A stretch of DNA of 64,000 nucleotides. It comes from an uncultured Muribaculaceae bacterium. Lineage in GTDB: Bacteria > Bacteroidota > Bacteroidia > Bacteroidales > Muribaculaceae. Below, one piece after another: positions 25,319-34,845 of this stretch. Positions within the stretch are counted from its first letter, which is position 1, and every line of letters starts with the position of its first letter. Below the pieces are notes generated by a model. That model was not told where the DNA came from. It did not search any database and saw only the letters and a list, made by a program, of their open reading frames with translations. Both the position numbers and the translations under genes were made by a program. The stretch covers positions 32,103-96,102 of the forward strand of contig CALUMG010000011.1 of assembly GCA_944321705.1 (NCBI GenBank), given 5' to 3'.

Positions 25319-27022
25319 TTAGTATTTATAATTTTCTTGGTCGGACTCTGTAAATTCAGTGATAAATTTATAGTGGCGATTAACTTCAGCTTCTCCATAA
25401 CGAACATAAACTGTAGCCGATTTGGTGAAGTCGCTGCAACGAGTAGCATCAGATAGCAACAAGTATCCCATTACTATGTGTCCTGCCATTTCTACAAGAC
25501 GGCGAGCATGGAAGTCGATGTAATTTGTATTTTTAGTCTCAGTTACTTTATGCACTGCAGTTGCATACAATTCGGTCATTGCTGCAAGTTTGTCTTGCAA
25601 TGGTTTTAATTCAGGAGCGTAGCTTTCGGCAGCGTATTCGTTGATTTTGTTGAGATATGTCCCTGTTGTGACGTGGCGAATTGCTGCGACTACTTGGAGC
25701 TGGGTTGTTCCTTCATAAATGGAAGTAATGCGGGCATCGCGATAGATACGTTCGCAAGCATAGTCTTTCATAAATCCGGAACCTCCATGGACTTGTACGC
25801 AGTCATAGGCATTTTGGTTGCAGAATTCACTACCCATTCCTTTGGCCAACGGAGTGAAGGCATCGGCAATCTTTGAATAGTATTTCATTTCGGTGCGTTC
25901 CTCGGGAGTCAATGTGCGTTCGCGAGCAATGTCCTCGTAAGTTTTGTACATGTCGACTGCGCGAGTTGTTTCATATAACAAAGAACGAGACGCATCGAGT
26001 TTAGCCTTCATTGTTGACAAAATTTCGGCAACAGCCGGGAATTCAATAATTGCTTTGCCAAACTGACGGCGTTCGAGAGCGTAGTTGTAAGCTTCACGAT
26101 ATGCAGCTTCACTTACGCCAACCGATTGAGCCGCGATACCAAGACGAGCACCGTTCATCAAAGCCATTACATACTTGATGAGACCCATACGTCTTGAACC
26201 GCACAATTCTGCTTTTGCATTCTTGAAAACAAGTTCGCATGTAGGAGACCCCTTTATACCCATTTTGTTTTCAATGCGGCGAACAGTCACGCCACCATCG
26301 TTTTTGTCATATATGAACATAGACAATCCGCGACCGTCGGTTGAACCTTCTTCCGAACGAGCAAGTACGAGAGCGATGTTTCCATCTCCGTTAGTGATAA
26401 AACGTTTCACACCGTTCAATCTCCAAGTTCCGTCGGCTTCGTTGAAAGTCGCTTTAAGCATTACGGCTTGCAAGTCACTACCTGCGTCAGGCTCGGTGAG
26501 GTCCATTGCCATTGTTTCGCCAGCGCAAACTCTTGGCAAGTATCTCATGCGTTGCTCATCATTGGCAAATTCATATATGGTTTCGGCACAATCTTGAAGC
26601 CCCCAGATGTTTACGAAACTGGCATCGGCACGGCTTACCATGTCGGCTGCCATTATATACGGTACGAGCGAAAAGTTGAGGCCGTTGTAGCGACGAGGCA
26701 GGGAAATACCCATCAAGCCAGCTTTCACAAGTGCATCGAGGTTCTGTTTTGTGCCTTCTGCATATACGACGTGTCCGTCAACAAGGTGTGGACCTTCATG
26801 ATCAACGCTTTCGGCATTTGGGGCAACTATTTCTCCAGAGATTTCACCTGCAATTTCAAGGACTTTTTCGTAAGAGTCCATTGCATCTTCATAGTTTACC
26901 GGGGCATAGTCATATTTCTCAGAATCGGTGTAATCACGTTCTTTCAACTTGACAATCTTTTGCATCAACGGATGGTACAAGTGATGCTTAAGATCTGTAT
27001 TGTCGGTATAAAAATTAGCCAT
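25319..27022 (-). CDS. Acyl-CoA dehydrogenase family protein
   Basis: A 567-residue flavoprotein that oxidises an acyl-CoA and passes electrons to ETF. Family motifs: MAMDLTEPDAGSDLQAVMLK (flavin and substrate binding), WRLNGVKRFITNGDG, GGVTVRRIENKMGIKGSPT, RRQFGKAIIEFPA, CVQVHGGSGFMKDYACERIYRDARITSIYEG-type sequence around residues 400-430. It has a C-terminal extension beyond the about 380-residue core, as in longer Bacteroidetes homologues. It follows etfA by 12 bases. The acyl chain specificity cannot be read from sequence. Confidence 0.93.
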   Translation of the reverse strand: MANFYTDNTDLKHHLYHPLMQKIVKLKERDYTDSEKYDYAPVNYEDAMDSYEKVLEIAGEISGEIVAPNAESVDHEGPHLVDGHVVYAEGTKQNLDALVKAGLMGISLPRRYNGLNFSLVPYIMAADMVSRADASFVNIWGLQDCAETIYEFANDEQRMRYLPRVCAGETMAMDLTEPDAGSDLQAVMLKATFNEADGTWRLNGVKRFITNGDGNIALVLARSEEGSTDGRGLSMFIYDKNDGGVTVRRIENKMGIKGSPTCELVFKNAKAELCGSRRMGLIKYVMALMNGARLGIAAQSVGVSEAAYREAYNYALERRQFGKAIIEFPAVAEILSTMKAKLDASRSLLYETTRAVDMYKTYEDIARERTLTPEERTEMKYYSKIADAFTPLAKGMGSEFCNQNAYDCVQVHGGSGFMKDYACERIYRDARITSIYEGTTQLQVVAAIRHVTTGTYLNKINEYAAESYAPELKPLQDKLAAMTELYATAVHKVTETKNTNYIDFHARRLVEMAGHIVMGYLLLSDATRCSDFTKSATVYVRYGEAEVNRHYKFITEFTESDQENYKY

Positions 27023-27034
27023 TTTGGGAAAGAT

Positions 27035-28063
27035 TTACTTTGAATTCTTTTTGTAATATTTGATAAGTTTTGGAAGGACATCCTCAATGTCGCCTGTGAT
27101 TACATAATCGGCGATAGCATTGATTGGAGCGTTAGGATCGTTATTTATGGAAATAATAATCGAGCTATCCTGCATTCCTGCGATGTGCTGGATTTGTCCT
27201 GAGATACCGCAAGCGATATAAAGCTTTGGGTGAACTGTCACACCGGTTTGTCCTATTTGGCGTTCATGTTCTGTGAATCCGGCATCTACTGCAGCGCGTG
27301 ATGCTCCCACTTCTGCGCCGAGCGTGTCGGCAAGTTGGAACAACAGGTCGAAATTTTCCTTGCTTCCTACACCGTAACCTCCGGCAACTATTATTGATGC
27401 ATTCTTTATGTTGATTTTCGACTTTTCAATGTGTCGGTCGATTATTTTTACAACAAATGATGCAGGATCGATATATTTTTCAGGTTCGAGGTTGATGACT
27501 TCACCTTTGTAATTGGCATCGAAAATCTCTTTTTTCATCACACCTTCGCGTACAGTTGCCATTTGTGGGCGACAATCAGGGTTTACAATCGTTGCCACGA
27601 TGTTGCCTCCGAAAGCCGGACGTATCTGATAGAGCAAGTTGTGATATTCCTTGCCAGTCTTTGCATCGGTGTGGTCTCCGATTTCCAAGGAAGTACAGTC
27701 GGCAGTAAGACCGCTGTGCAAAGATGAAGACACTCTTGGCCCCAAGTCGCGGCCTATGCTTGATGCACCCATAAGGCATACTTGCGGCTTGATTTCCTTG
27801 AACAGGTTGATTACAACCGAAGCATGGGGCTGTGAAGTATATGGATACAAGCGAGAGTCTTCTACTTTATAAACAACATCGGCTCCGTATGGGAACAATT
27901 GGTTTTCGATGCCTTCCAATTTGTCGCCTAATACAAGAGCTTCAAGTTTTACACCTAATTTAGTGGCGAGCGAACGGCCTTTGGTCAGAAGTTCCAAACT
28001 AATGTCGGCTACTTTACCATCTTCATACTCGCAATATACTATCAAATTATTAATATCTGCCAT
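27035..28063 (-). CDS. etfA: Electron transfer flavoprotein alpha subunit
   Basis: A 342-residue ETF alpha subunit. The C-terminal FAD-binding domain carries IIVAGGYGVGSKENFDLLF, LGAEVGASRAAVDAGF, HERQIGQTGVTVHPKLYIA and GISGQIQHIAGMQ, followed by ISINNDPNAPINAIADYVI. The N-terminal half is the usual Rossmann-like ETF domain. It receives electrons from the adjacent acyl-CoA dehydrogenase. It lies between etfB (36-base gap) and the dehydrogenase gene. Confidence 0.96.
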   Translation of the reverse strand: MADINNLIVYCEYEDGKVADISLELLTKGRSLATKLGVKLEALVLGDKLEGIENQLFPYGADVVYKVEDSRLYPYTSQPHASVVINLFKEIKPQVCLMGASSIGRDLGPRVSSSLHSGLTADCTSLEIGDHTDAKTGKEYHNLLYQIRPAFGGNIVATIVNPDCRPQMATVREGVMKKEIFDANYKGEVINLEPEKYIDPASFVVKIIDRHIEKSKINIKNASIIVAGGYGVGSKENFDLLFQLADTLGAEVGASRAAVDAGFTEHERQIGQTGVTVHPKLYIACGISGQIQHIAGMQDSSIIISINNDPNAPINAIADYVITGDIEDVLPKLIKYYKKNSK

Positions 28064-28099
28064 AATTTTGATTGATTAAAACAAACGTGTGATAAAAAG

Positions 28100-28972
28100 T
28101 TAGCCTATAGTGTGGTTTGCAATCAAGTCTTTGACCAAATCTTCAATTGCGGCATCGTCTTTTCCGGCAATGCGTTTGCTTTCCTTTGCTTGGAACACGA
28201 CATTTACGATGCCTTTTACTTTTGTCGGAGAACCGGCCAATCCGATTTGTTCGGGATCGGCATTTACCTCTGCTGCGCTCCATTCATAAAGATTGAGATA
28301 CTCGCGAGTTTCGACTAGTTTGGCCTTTTCAGGAGCAAGTGTTGCTTTCTCGCTTGGAGTAACTGCATATTTATATTTTTGCAACAAGCGGGCATTGCGA
28401 GGACGGCAAGGAGTTGCGCTGCCGTTTACGGTGACAACCAAAGGCAGAGGAGCTTCAACTGTTTCTACTCCTGATTCGAGACGGCGCTTTATGGTAGCTT
28501 TCCCGTTTTCGATTTTCACTTCTTCGGCGTATGTTACTTGAGGCAGACCGAGCTTTTCGGCTACTTGAGGACCTACTTGAGCCGTGTCTCCGTCTATTGC
28601 TTGACGACCGCCGATTATGATGTCAAAATCCTTGATATGGCGAATTGCTGCCGATAGGGCATAGGAGGTTGCCAATGTGTCGGCTCCAGCAAATGCACGG
28701 TCGGTAAGAACGATGCCTGTGTCAGCTCCTCTGTAAAGGGCTTCACGGATTATTTCTGCTGCTCTCGGAGGTCCCATGGTCAAAATGGTGATTTTCGACC
28801 CCGGGTTGGTTTCTTTTAACTGCAAGGCTTGTTCCAATGCGTTTAAATCTTCAGGGTTGAAGATGGCAGGAAGTGCGCTACGATTAATAGTGCCGTCTTC
28901 CTTCATCGCATCTTTGCCTACGTTACGAGTGTCTGGCACTTGCTTTGCCAGAACAACAATATTTAAACTCAT
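28100..28972 (-). CDS. etfB: Electron transfer flavoprotein beta subunit
   Basis: A 290-residue ETF beta subunit, first gene of the etfB-etfA-dehydrogenase operon. Motifs: VLAKQVPDTRNVG at the N-terminus, FNPEDLNALEQALQLKE, DIIIGGRQAIDGDTAQVGPQ (nucleotide binding), and LPLVVTVNGSATPCRPRNAR. It forms a heterodimer with EtfA. ETFs of this kind can serve simple electron transfer or electron bifurcation; sequence reading alone does not settle which. Confidence 0.96.
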   Translation of the reverse strand: MSLNIVVLAKQVPDTRNVGKDAMKEDGTINRSALPAIFNPEDLNALEQALQLKETNPGSKITILTMGPPRAAEIIREALYRGADTGIVLTDRAFAGADTLATSYALSAAIRHIKDFDIIIGGRQAIDGDTAQVGPQVAEKLGLPQVTYAEEVKIENGKATIKRRLESGVETVEAPLPLVVTVNGSATPCRPRNARLLQKYKYAVTPSEKATLAPEKAKLVETREYLNLYEWSAAEVNADPEQIGLAGSPTKVKGIVNVVFQAKESKRIAGKDDAAIEDLVKDLIANHTIG

Positions 28973-29050
28973 AAAAGTTAGATATTAGATGAATAAATAT
29001 AATTCAGATTTATTTTATTAGAGTGTTGGTTCAGTATTGTATCAACTTTA

Positions 29051-29081
29051 CAAAGTTACACAATAACGGTCATATTTCAAT
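29051..29081 (-). promoter_or_regulatory. Candidate promoter of the etf operon
   Basis: On the minus strand, ATTG (29081-29078, one mismatch to TTTG), 19 bases, then TAACTTTG (29058-29051). It would give a leader of about 70 bases before etfB. Confidence 0.6.
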
Positions 29082-29155
29082 CCGTTTTTGGCAAAAATAA
29101 CCTGTTTTTACACAATTCTCTAATAAAGAATGCGTGATTTGGAAAACATTATGTG

Positions 29156-30442
29156 TCATGTGTTGTCCGTTTTTTTACCCCACAAGGCATCCATTCGGTC
29201 TTTTGCTTTTGCTTCAGCCGGATTTATGCCCGGAATCCAGAAGACGGGATTCCCGCTTCCTGCCGGCATGAAATCTTGTTTTACAAAATTTCCCGGATAA
29301 TCATGTGCGTATTTATAATTCTTGCCATATCCAAGTTGTTCCATCAATTTGGTAGGGGCGTTTCTTAAGTGCAAAGGCACAGGAAGGTTCCCACTTTGTT
29401 CCACATATTGTAATGCGGAATTTATGGCATTGTAAGCTGAATTGCTTTTAGGCGATGTGGCGAGATATATAGTGCATTCCGATAAGATTATACGCCCTTC
29501 GGGCCATCCTATCTTGGTAAGAGCGTCAAATGTTGCGTTTGCAAGCAGTAATGCATTGGGGTTGGCCAGTCCTATGTCTTCACTTGCAAGAATCAAAAGC
29601 CTTCGTGCTATGAATTTCGGGTCTTCGCCTCCGGCAATCAATCGAGCCAGCCAATATACGGCAGCATCGGGGTCGCTGCCCCGAACCGATTTTATGAACG
29701 CCGAAATTATATCGTAGTGCATTTCGCCGTTTTTGTCGAATGCCATTGGGTTTTGCTGTAATTTTTCGGTGACAATGCTGTCATTTATAACGAATGGCTC
29801 GTTTGCTCCTATCGATTGCATTATCAGGTCGAGAATGTTAAGTAGCTTGCGAGCATCACCGCCTGAATAGCGAAGCAGGGCTTCGGTGCTTTCAATTTTC
29901 ACTTCATGGCCTGAAAACATCTTGTCGGTGTGTATGGCTCTGTCGAGAAGTTTTAGAAGATCGTCTTTTTCAAGAGTTTTCAATACATATACTTGTGCTC
30001 TTGACAATAAAGGTCGTATTACTTCGAATGACGGATTTTCGGTTGTGGCTCCTATAAGGGTGACCGTGCCATTTTCTACAGCTCCCAGTAAAGAGTCTTG
30101 TTGGGATTTGTTGAATCTGTGGATTTCATCTATGAACAAAATCGGGCGGCCTTTTGAGAATACGCTCATGGAATCTTGTTTGCAGCGTTCAAGAACATCG
30201 CGCACGTCTTTAACTCCCGAAGTTACGGCCGATAGGGTGTAGAATGGAACTTTTGTCTGTTCTGCTATTATTTTGGCAAGAGTAGTTTTCCCCACTCCCG
30301 GAGGTCCCCATAGAATAAATGAGGAGATGTTGCCCGATTCAATCATTCTCCTAAGCACGGCACCTTTCCCAACTAAGTGCGTTTGTCCTATGTAATCGTC
30401 AAGCGACTTTGGTCGCATCCTTTCGGCTAACGGTTCGTACAC
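29156..30442 (-). CDS. rarA: Replication-associated recombination ATPase RarA (MgsA)
   Basis: A 428-residue AAA+ ATPase related to clamp loaders. The N-terminal MRPKSLDDYIGQTHLVG precedes Walker A GPPGVGKTT (about residues 46-54). Walker B is ILFIDEIHRFNKSQQD, sensor 1 is LIGATTENPSFEV, and the C-terminal part (DPDAAVYWLARLIAGGEDP) is the MgsA-type tetramerisation region. RarA acts at stalled replication forks. It is monocistronic as far as can be seen. Confidence 0.95.
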   Translation of the reverse strand: MYEPLAERMRPKSLDDYIGQTHLVGKGAVLRRMIESGNISSFILWGPPGVGKTTLAKIIAEQTKVPFYTLSAVTSGVKDVRDVLERCKQDSMSVFSKGRPILFIDEIHRFNKSQQDSLLGAVENGTVTLIGATTENPSFEVIRPLLSRAQVYVLKTLEKDDLLKLLDRAIHTDKMFSGHEVKIESTEALLRYSGGDARKLLNILDLIMQSIGANEPFVINDSIVTEKLQQNPMAFDKNGEMHYDIISAFIKSVRGSDPDAAVYWLARLIAGGEDPKFIARRLLILASEDIGLANPNALLLANATFDALTKIGWPEGRIILSECTIYLATSPKSNSAYNAINSALQYVEQSGNLPVPLHLRNAPTKLMEQLGYGKNYKYAHDYPGNFVKQDFMPAGSGNPVFWIPGINPAEAKAKDRMDALWGKKTDNT

Positions 30443-30466
30443 TGTATTTCCTCCATTAATTTAAGA

Positions 30467-30498
30467 CAAAGATAATGAAAGGAGAATGCAGAGACAAG
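30467..30498 (-). promoter_or_regulatory. Candidate promoter of rarA
   Basis: On the minus strand, CTTG (30498-30495, one mismatch to TTTG), 20 bases, then TATCTTTG (30474-30467), 24 bases before the ATG. The rest of the gap up to purH (30443-30732) holds a TAATTTTG box at 30696-30703 that may be the purH -7 element; its -33 partner is not evident. Confidence 0.5.
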
Positions 30499-30732
30499 CA
30501 AAAAATAACGTTTTTATGTTTGGCTATGCTTGACTGCAGCCTATCTTATCGAAAGATTGTGAAAGTCGGGGGCGATAGGTGATGTGCTTACTTGGTCTCT
30601 TGTTGTCTAACTGCATGGTATCCTTAAATTACGCGTTTTGCCATTTATATTTCTTTTTTAGGGGGATTTTATACATGATAATGTTTCTATTTTATTAATT
30701 TTGCAGTTGAAACAATTTCAAAATCAATCATA

Positions 30733-32259
30733 ATGGTTCAAAACAAACAAATTAAGACAGCTTTGATATCTGTGTACCATAAAGATGGTCTTGACAGAAT
30801 TCTTAAAATATTGAATGATAACGGAGTACGTTTCCTTTCGACTGGCGGTACTCAGGCGTTTATCAAGGAGCAGGGATATGAATGTGACGCAGTGGAAGAT
30901 TTGACAGGTTATCCGTCAATTTTGGGTGGCAGAGTAAAAACTTTGCATCCGAAGGTGTTCGGCGGAATCTTGGCGCGTCGTGATAATGAATCGGACAAAG
31001 AACAGACTGCAAAATATGAAATCCCAGAGATAGACCTTGTGATAGTTGATCTTTATCCGTTTGAAGAAACTGTCGCATCGGGAGCTTCTCAGGAAGAAAT
31101 CATAGAAAAAATCGACATAGGCGGAATCTCGCTTATCCGTGCTGCTGCAAAGAATTTCAATGATGTTGTAATAGTGGCATCAAAGGCACAATATGGACCG
31201 TTGTATGATAAATTTGTTGAATATGGCTCGGCTTCAACTACGATAGAGGACCGCAGATGGTTTGCTAAAGAGGCATTTGCCGTGTCGAGCGCATATGATT
31301 CTCACATATTCAACTATTTTGACCAAGAACAACCGTCGGCATTGCGTTTTGCAGTAGATGGAGCAAAGGTAATGAGATATGGAGAAAATCCACATCAGAA
31401 GGGGTATTTCTTTGGTAATTTCGATGAAATGTTCTCTCAATTGCACGGTAAGGAAATATCTTATAACAATTTGCTCGATATTGATGCTGCTGTTAATTTG
31501 ATGGCCGATTTCACCGAAACTTCGTTCGGAATATTGAAGCACAATAATGCTTGCGGTTTTGCTTCACGTCCGACTGTGCTTGAAGCATGGAAAGATGCTT
31601 TGGCAGGCGACCCTGTTTCGGCTTTCGGCGGTGTATTGATTACAAATGCAGAAGTTGATGAGGCTACTGCTGAAGAAATGAATAAAATATTTTTCGAAGT
31701 GTGCATAGCTCCGTCTTATACTGAGGATGCTTTGAAGGTTTTGGAGCAAAAGAAAAATCGCATCATACTTTTGCAAAAGCCGTTTAAGCGTAGCAACATG
31801 CAATATCGTTCAATATTGAATGGTGCGCTTGGTCAAGAACGCGACATGCATGTTGAAACACCCGAAGAATTGAAGCAGGTTACGACTAAAGCTGTAGATC
31901 AATCGCAAATAGAAGACTTGTTATTTGCCAACAAGATTGTGAAACACAGCAAGAGTAATGCCATAGTTCTTGCAAAAGGCAAACAGTTGTGTGCAAGTGG
32001 TATTGGTCAAACTTCCCGCGTGGATGCTTTGAAACAAGCCATTGAGAAGGCACATAGCTTTAACTTCGACCTCAATGGCGCAGTTATGGCTTCGGATGCA
32101 TTCTTCCCATTTGCCGACTGTGTTGAAATTGCTCATAAAGCCGGAATTACTGCTGTCATTCAACCGGGAGGATCAATTCGAGACAATGATTCGGTAGAAT
32201 ACTGCAATAACAACGGAGTGGCAATGGTTATGACAGGTGTTCGTCATTTCAAACATTAA
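30733..32259 (+). CDS. purH: Bifunctional AICAR transformylase/IMP cyclohydrolase
   Basis: A 508-residue enzyme for the last two steps of IMP synthesis. The N-terminal MGS-like cyclohydrolase domain (about 1-190) has LSTGGTQAFIKEQGYECDAV and GGRVKTLHPKVFGGILAR. The C-terminal transformylase has YGENPHQKGYFFG, the KHNNACGFA segment, SNAIVLAKGKQLCASGIGQTSRVDA-type sequence and the C-terminal QPGGSIRDNDSVEYCN. mreB follows 23 bases later, so the purine gene leads the cell-shape cluster. Confidence 0.97.
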   Translation: MVQNKQIKTALISVYHKDGLDRILKILNDNGVRFLSTGGTQAFIKEQGYECDAVEDLTGYPSILGGRVKTLHPKVFGGILARRDNESDKEQTAKYEIPEIDLVIVDLYPFEETVASGASQEEIIEKIDIGGISLIRAAAKNFNDVVIVASKAQYGPLYDKFVEYGSASTTIEDRRWFAKEAFAVSSAYDSHIFNYFDQEQPSALRFAVDGAKVMRYGENPHQKGYFFGNFDEMFSQLHGKEISYNNLLDIDAAVNLMADFTETSFGILKHNNACGFASRPTVLEAWKDALAGDPVSAFGGVLITNAEVDEATAEEMNKIFFEVCIAPSYTEDALKVLEQKKNRIILLQKPFKRSNMQYRSILNGALGQERDMHVETPEELKQVTTKAVDQSQIEDLLFANKIVKHSKSNAIVLAKGKQLCASGIGQTSRVDALKQAIEKAHSFNFDLNGAVMASDAFFPFADCVEIAHKAGITAVIQPGGSIRDNDSVEYCNNNGVAMVMTGVRHFKH

Positions 32260-32282
32260 TTTTGAATCTTTTCAGATAAAAA

Positions 32283-33305
32283 ATGGGACTATTCTCGTTA
32301 ACACAAGAAATAGCAGTTGACCTAGGAACGGCCAATACGATAATTATCCACAATGATAAAATCGTTGTGGATGAGCCATCGGTTGTTGCTCTTGACACTC
32401 GTTCGGGCAAGTTGATTGCCGTGGGAGAAAGAGCACAACAGATGCATGGAAAAACTCCTGAATCAATAAAGACTATACGTCCGTTGAGCGATGGTGTGAT
32501 AGCCGACTTTAACGCAGCCGAGCTCATGATAAGAGGTATGGTCAAGATGGTTAGTTCAAAGAGTCATTGGTTTGCTCCTCCATCGTTGAGAATGGTAGTG
32601 TGCATCCCATCGGGAAGTACGGAAGTGGAGATTCGTGCAGTTCGAGATTCATCGGAGCATGCAGGAGGTCGTGATGTGTATATGATTTATGAGCCTATGG
32701 CTGCAGCTCTTGGAATCGGTCTTGATGTAGAGGCTCCAGAAGGACACATGATTGTGGACATAGGAGGAGGTAGCACGGAAATTGCCGTAATATCTCTTGG
32801 GGGAATAGTAAGCAACAAGAGTATTCGCATTGCAGGAGATGACCTCACCGATGACATTCAAGAACACATGCGTCGTGCCCATAACGTTAAAGTGGGTGAA
32901 CGTACAGCTGAATTGATAAAAATAAATGTAGGTTCAGCGCTTACGGAACTTGAGAACCCACCAGAGGATTATATAGTGCACGGTCCAAATCAAATGACGG
33001 CTTTGCCGATGGAAATACCAGTTTCTTACCAGGAAATATGCCATTGCATAGAGAAGTCAATATCAAAGATTGAAGCCGCTGTGTTGAGCGCGCTTGAACA
33101 GACCCCTCCAGAATTGTATGCCGACATTGTGGCAAATGGTATTTATCTTGCAGGCGGTGGTGCATTATTGCGTGGACTCGACAAACGTTTGACCGACAAG
33201 ATCGGCATACCGTTCCATATTGCTGAAGATCCTTTACATGCAGTAGCCAAGGGTACGGGCGTTGCATTGAAGAACATTAATCGTTTTAATTTCTTGATAA
33301 GATAA
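32283..33305 (+). CDS. mreB: Rod shape-determining actin homologue
   Basis: A 340-residue MreB. Phosphate-1 motif VDLGTANTIIIH, connect-1 and phosphate-2 MIVDIGGGSTEIAVISLGG, and the adenosine motif GIYLAGGGALLRGLDKR are all present. MreB filaments on the inner membrane direct lateral wall synthesis by RodA and PBP2, encoded downstream. An inter-gene hairpin at 33372-33399 separates it from mreC. Confidence 0.97.
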   Translation: MGLFSLTQEIAVDLGTANTIIIHNDKIVVDEPSVVALDTRSGKLIAVGERAQQMHGKTPESIKTIRPLSDGVIADFNAAELMIRGMVKMVSSKSHWFAPPSLRMVVCIPSGSTEVEIRAVRDSSEHAGGRDVYMIYEPMAAALGIGLDVEAPEGHMIVDIGGGSTEIAVISLGGIVSNKSIRIAGDDLTDDIQEHMRRAHNVKVGERTAELIKINVGSALTELENPPEDYIVHGPNQMTALPMEIPVSYQEICHCIEKSISKIEAAVLSALEQTPPELYADIVANGIYLAGGGALLRGLDKRLTDKIGIPFHIAEDPLHAVAKGTGVALKNINRFNFLIR

Positions 33306-33371
33306 CGGACGCTTGAGATGCATAAAGCATAATAATGACATGTGCGACATGCTATGTCATACCAGAATATT

Positions 33372-33399
33372 GAAGGCTGGAGGCTTCCTCCAAGCCTTC
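33372..33399 (+). promoter_or_regulatory. Strong hairpin between mreB and mreC
   Basis: GAAGGCTGGAGG (33372-33383) pairs with CCTCCAAGCCTTC (33387-33399), with one bulged base and a 3-nt loop. No T-run follows. A second inverted repeat (33335-33341 with 33354-33360) lies just before it. It may protect the mreB mRNA end or attenuate read-through. Confidence 0.6.
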
Positions 33400-33463
33400 A
33401 CTTCGGTATATATGGGTTAGTGATTAGAATTTTCAAGATAGATAAAACAGGGATGCTCGGGAA

Positions 33464-34330
33464 GTGAAAAATTTATTAGATTTTCTTGTAAAACATAGTT
33501 CGTGGTTCGTGTTTTTGGTTTATGCTGTTATCAGTTGCTTGCTCTTATTCCAGTCTAATCCATACCAACATCATGTTTATCTGACATCGGCAAACAGTGT
33601 CAGTTCTACCATATATGAAGTGTTTAGTAATGTGACATCTTATTTTCACTTGAGGGGTATCAACGAGGATTTGCAGCAGCAAAATGCCTTACTTGAAAAT
33701 GAAGTGGTAAACCTTCGCAATGCAATAAACAATTATAAAATCATGTTGCCCGATACAACTCATTTGGATGCGGGATTGGCAAATTTTGATTTCATAATGG
33801 CTCATGTGATAGACAATAGCATATCACAACCATATAATTACATAACAATCAATAAGGGTTCGGAAGATGGAATCAAGCCTGAGATGGGAGTTGTTGACCA
33901 AAACGGAGTAGTAGGAATCGTCAATGTGGTCGGCAAGCATTCGGCTCGAATCATATCGTTGCTCAATCCTAATTTGAGGTTGTCGTGCAAGGTGAAGAAC
34001 AGCGATTTCTTCGGCAGCCTTGTTTGGGATTGTGAAAGTCCTTCTTACGCAGTGCTTGAAGAACTGCCGCGTCATGTGGTTTTTGCTAATGGTGATACTA
34101 TTGTCACAAGCGGTTATTCATCGGTATTCCCCGAAGGCATAATGGTTGGTACCATAGTAAATCGGTTGGAAGCCAACGATGATAATTTCTATTCGTTGAA
34201 AATAAAATTATCGACCGATTTTTCAAGATTGAGCACGGTGAGGGCTATAAAAAACAGCATGAAAGAAGAACTTGAATTGCTTGAGAAATTGGATTATACT
34301 TCGGCTGACGGAGGGAGGAACAAGGTATGA
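33464..34330 (+). CDS. mreC: Rod shape-determining protein MreC
   Basis: A 288-residue bitopic protein with one N-terminal membrane helix (WFVFLVYAVISCLLLFQ), a coiled coil (about 65-95, INEDLQQQNALLENEVVNLR), and the periplasmic beta-barrel pair (YNYITINKGSEDGIKPEMGV, VVDQNGVVGIVN, GDTIVTSGYSSVFPEGIMVG). The start is a GTG at 33464. It links MreB to the wall-synthesising enzymes. mreD overlaps its end by 4 bases. Confidence 0.94.
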   Translation: MKNLLDFLVKHSSWFVFLVYAVISCLLLFQSNPYQHHVYLTSANSVSSTIYEVFSNVTSYFHLRGINEDLQQQNALLENEVVNLRNAINNYKIMLPDTTHLDAGLANFDFIMAHVIDNSISQPYNYITINKGSEDGIKPEMGVVDQNGVVGIVNVVGKHSARIISLLNPNLRLSCKVKNSDFFGSLVWDCESPSYAVLEELPRHVVFANGDTIVTSGYSSVFPEGIMVGTIVNRLEANDDNFYSLKIKLSTDFSRLSTVRAIKNSMKEELELLEKLDYTSADGGRNKV

Positions 34331-34845
34331 GCAAAACGGTTGTCCAGTTCTTTGTATTATTCGTGGTAATGGTCCTTGTGCAGATAGTTTGCAACAGGAT
34401 ATGCTTGTTTGGCGTGGCTGTGCCGCTTGTCTTTATATATTTTATAGTGAGGTTGCCTATCAGCATGTCATCGGGATGGGTAATGACACTTGCATTCTTT
34501 CTTGGATTGTGTGTGGATATTTTCAGCAACACGCAAGGAATGAATGCCCTTGCTTGCACAATATTGGCCGCATCAAGGAAGTGGGTGTTTTTGCTATATG
34601 TCCCACGCGAAGATGATTTAAGCAACCCTATTCCGTCAATAAAGACTTTGGGGCTTGGCGTTTATGCCAAGTATTTGTTTTCGGCAGTGGCGCTTTATTG
34701 CATTGCTGTATTTCTCATACAGGCATTTTCTTTGAGACATTTTGAAATTACATTGGCCAGAATTGTTTCGAGCACGATTTTGACATCATTGATTTTGTTA
34801 GGTTTTGACAGTATAGCAACAGCCAGTCGTGAGAAAAGATTATAA
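34327..34845 (+). CDS. mreD: Rod shape-determining protein MreD
   Basis: A 172-residue inner-membrane protein with about five helices and few other features, as is normal for MreD. Identity rests on size, hydrophobicity (QFFVLFVVMVLVQIVC, LPISMSSGWVMTLAFFLGLC) and on the position between mreC (4-base overlap) and mrdA (17-base overlap). Confidence 0.9.
   Translation: MSKTVVQFFVLFVVMVLVQIVCNRICLFGVAVPLVFIYFIVRLPISMSSGWVMTLAFFLGLCVDIFSNTQGMNALACTILAASRKWVFLLYVPREDDLSNPIPSIKTLGLGVYAKYLFSAVALYCIAVFLIQAFSLRHFEITLARIVSSTILTSLILLGFDSIATASREKRL

Noticed and set aside
30443..30732. Purine riboswitch ahead of purH
   Set aside because: I could not find the conserved purine-aptamer core; only a loose CCTATC/GATAGG pairing is present.
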